From: Hyphomicrobiales bacterium
Lineage (GTDB): Bacteria > Pseudomonadota > Alphaproteobacteria > Rhizobiales > Xanthobacteraceae
DNA: 6,239 nucleotides
Reading direction: 5' to 3'
NCBI GenBank assembly: GCA_003133345.1
Contig: PKXB01000075.1
Coordinates: 3,720 to 9,958 of the forward strand
Below, in pieces: positions 5,845-6,239 of the stretch. The first letter of the stretch is position 1. Every line of letters begins with the position of its first letter. Below the pieces are notes generated by a model. The model made no database searches and was not told where the DNA came from. It saw nothing but the letters and a program-made list of their open reading frames with translations. A program made the position numbers and the translations under genes.

Positions 5845-6239
5845 CTAACGGCCGGCGTGAGCGCGCACCGCATTGTTGACCAGCGTTTTGCCGAGCGACC
5901 AGACGGCACCCGGAACGCGGTGCGCACTCGCAATGACCGCATCGAATGCGTTGAGGATCCAATCGCAGTCGTCATCCGTAATCACGAAAGAAGGGAGTAT
6001 CTTGATCGTATGGCTGTTGTGCCCCGCCACTTGGCAAAGAATCTTGTGATCCTTGAACAGTGGAATTGTGATCAGCTGACAGAATAGACCCTTGCTCGCG
6101 CTCTCGAGCACGTTCCACGAGGCTTTCAGCTTGAAAGAACTCGGCTCGCCGAATTCGATTCCGATCATCAAGCCCTTGCCGCGCACCGCCTTGAGCAGCT
6201 CGTAGCGAGGGACCAAATTATTCAACTCGCGTAACAATC
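5845..6239 (-). CDS. Class III (PLP-dependent) aminotransferase, C-terminal part; HpnO-like
   Basis: The frame is open from the right edge to TAG at 5845, leaving the last 131 codons of a gene that starts outside the window. It shows the C-terminal domain of class III aminotransferases: VRGKGLMIGIEFGEP, then LKASWNVLESASKGLFCQL, PLFKDHKILCQVAGHNSHTI, IKILPSFVITDDDCDWIL and a final VPGAVWSLGKTLVNNAV. The PLP lysine lies outside the window. The KASWN...GLFCQLI...PLFKDHKILCQVAGH block is, from memory, like the aminotransferase HpnO, which makes aminobacteriohopanetriol in hopanoid synthesis, but other members of the aspartate/ornithine aminotransferase-like group are possible. Base composition is less GC-rich than in the neighbouring genes. 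Confidence 0.8.
   Translation of the reverse strand, partial: LLRELNNLVPRYELLKAVRGKGLMIGIEFGEPSSFKLKASWNVLESASKGLFCQLITIPLFKDHKILCQVAGHNSHTIKILPSFVITDDDCDWILNAFDAVIASAHRVPGAVWSLGKTLVNNAVRAHAGR

Noticed and set aside
5834..5855. CCGGCC/GGCCGG hairpin overlapping the aminotransferase stop
   Set aside because: Six-bp GC stem without a following T-run on the minus strand; too weak to call a terminator.

Overview
The window is GC-rich chromosomal DNA (locally lower at the right end). Codon choice, dispersed palindromic repeats and gene families point to an alphaproteobacterium of the Hyphomicrobiales (Rhizobiales), near Bradyrhizobiaceae/Xanthobacteraceae. The strongest clues are a CATTCCGG-type repeat, a GCGCAT...CCGAAAA...TTTTCGG...ATGCGC repeat, and a Bug/TctC receptor gene of the kind expanded in these bacteria. 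No phage, insertion sequence, CRISPR array, tRNA or rRNA was seen.

Left part (1-2492): the N-terminus of a probable UvrB with a long disordered extension runs off the left edge on the minus strand. It is divergent, across 95 bp, from a plus-strand tripartite tricarboxylate transporter (TTT) receptor. That receptor is followed by a LigI-like amidohydrolase. The 118 bp between these two genes hold a dispersed repeat that can fold into a nearly perfect four-way, cloverleaf-like structure. Receptor and hydrolase may serve uptake and hydrolysis of one small carboxylated compound, but no TctA/TctB membrane genes are present.

Middle (2505-3913, minus strand): three small genes run in order: an exported SH3-like protein, a cysteine-rich CWC protein and an antibiotic-biosynthesis-monooxygenase (ABM) domain protein. 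The SH3 gene carries a one-base frameshift 38 codons before its natural end. Upstream of it (3996-4041) is a strong intrinsic terminator facing the minus strand with no recognised gene ahead of it, so the gap may hold a small RNA or a leader attenuator.

Right part (4183-6239): a DUF486 small membrane protein on the plus strand converges on an exported PQQ-dependent sugar dehydrogenase (YliI/GDH-B family) across a Rhizobiales palindromic repeat. The right edge holds the C-terminal part of a class III aminotransferase on the minus strand, possibly the hopanoid enzyme HpnO. No dedicated multi-gene novel system is evident. The most worthwhile leads are the orphan terminator, the cloverleaf repeat, the frameshift and the variant active-site motif of the dehydrogenase.
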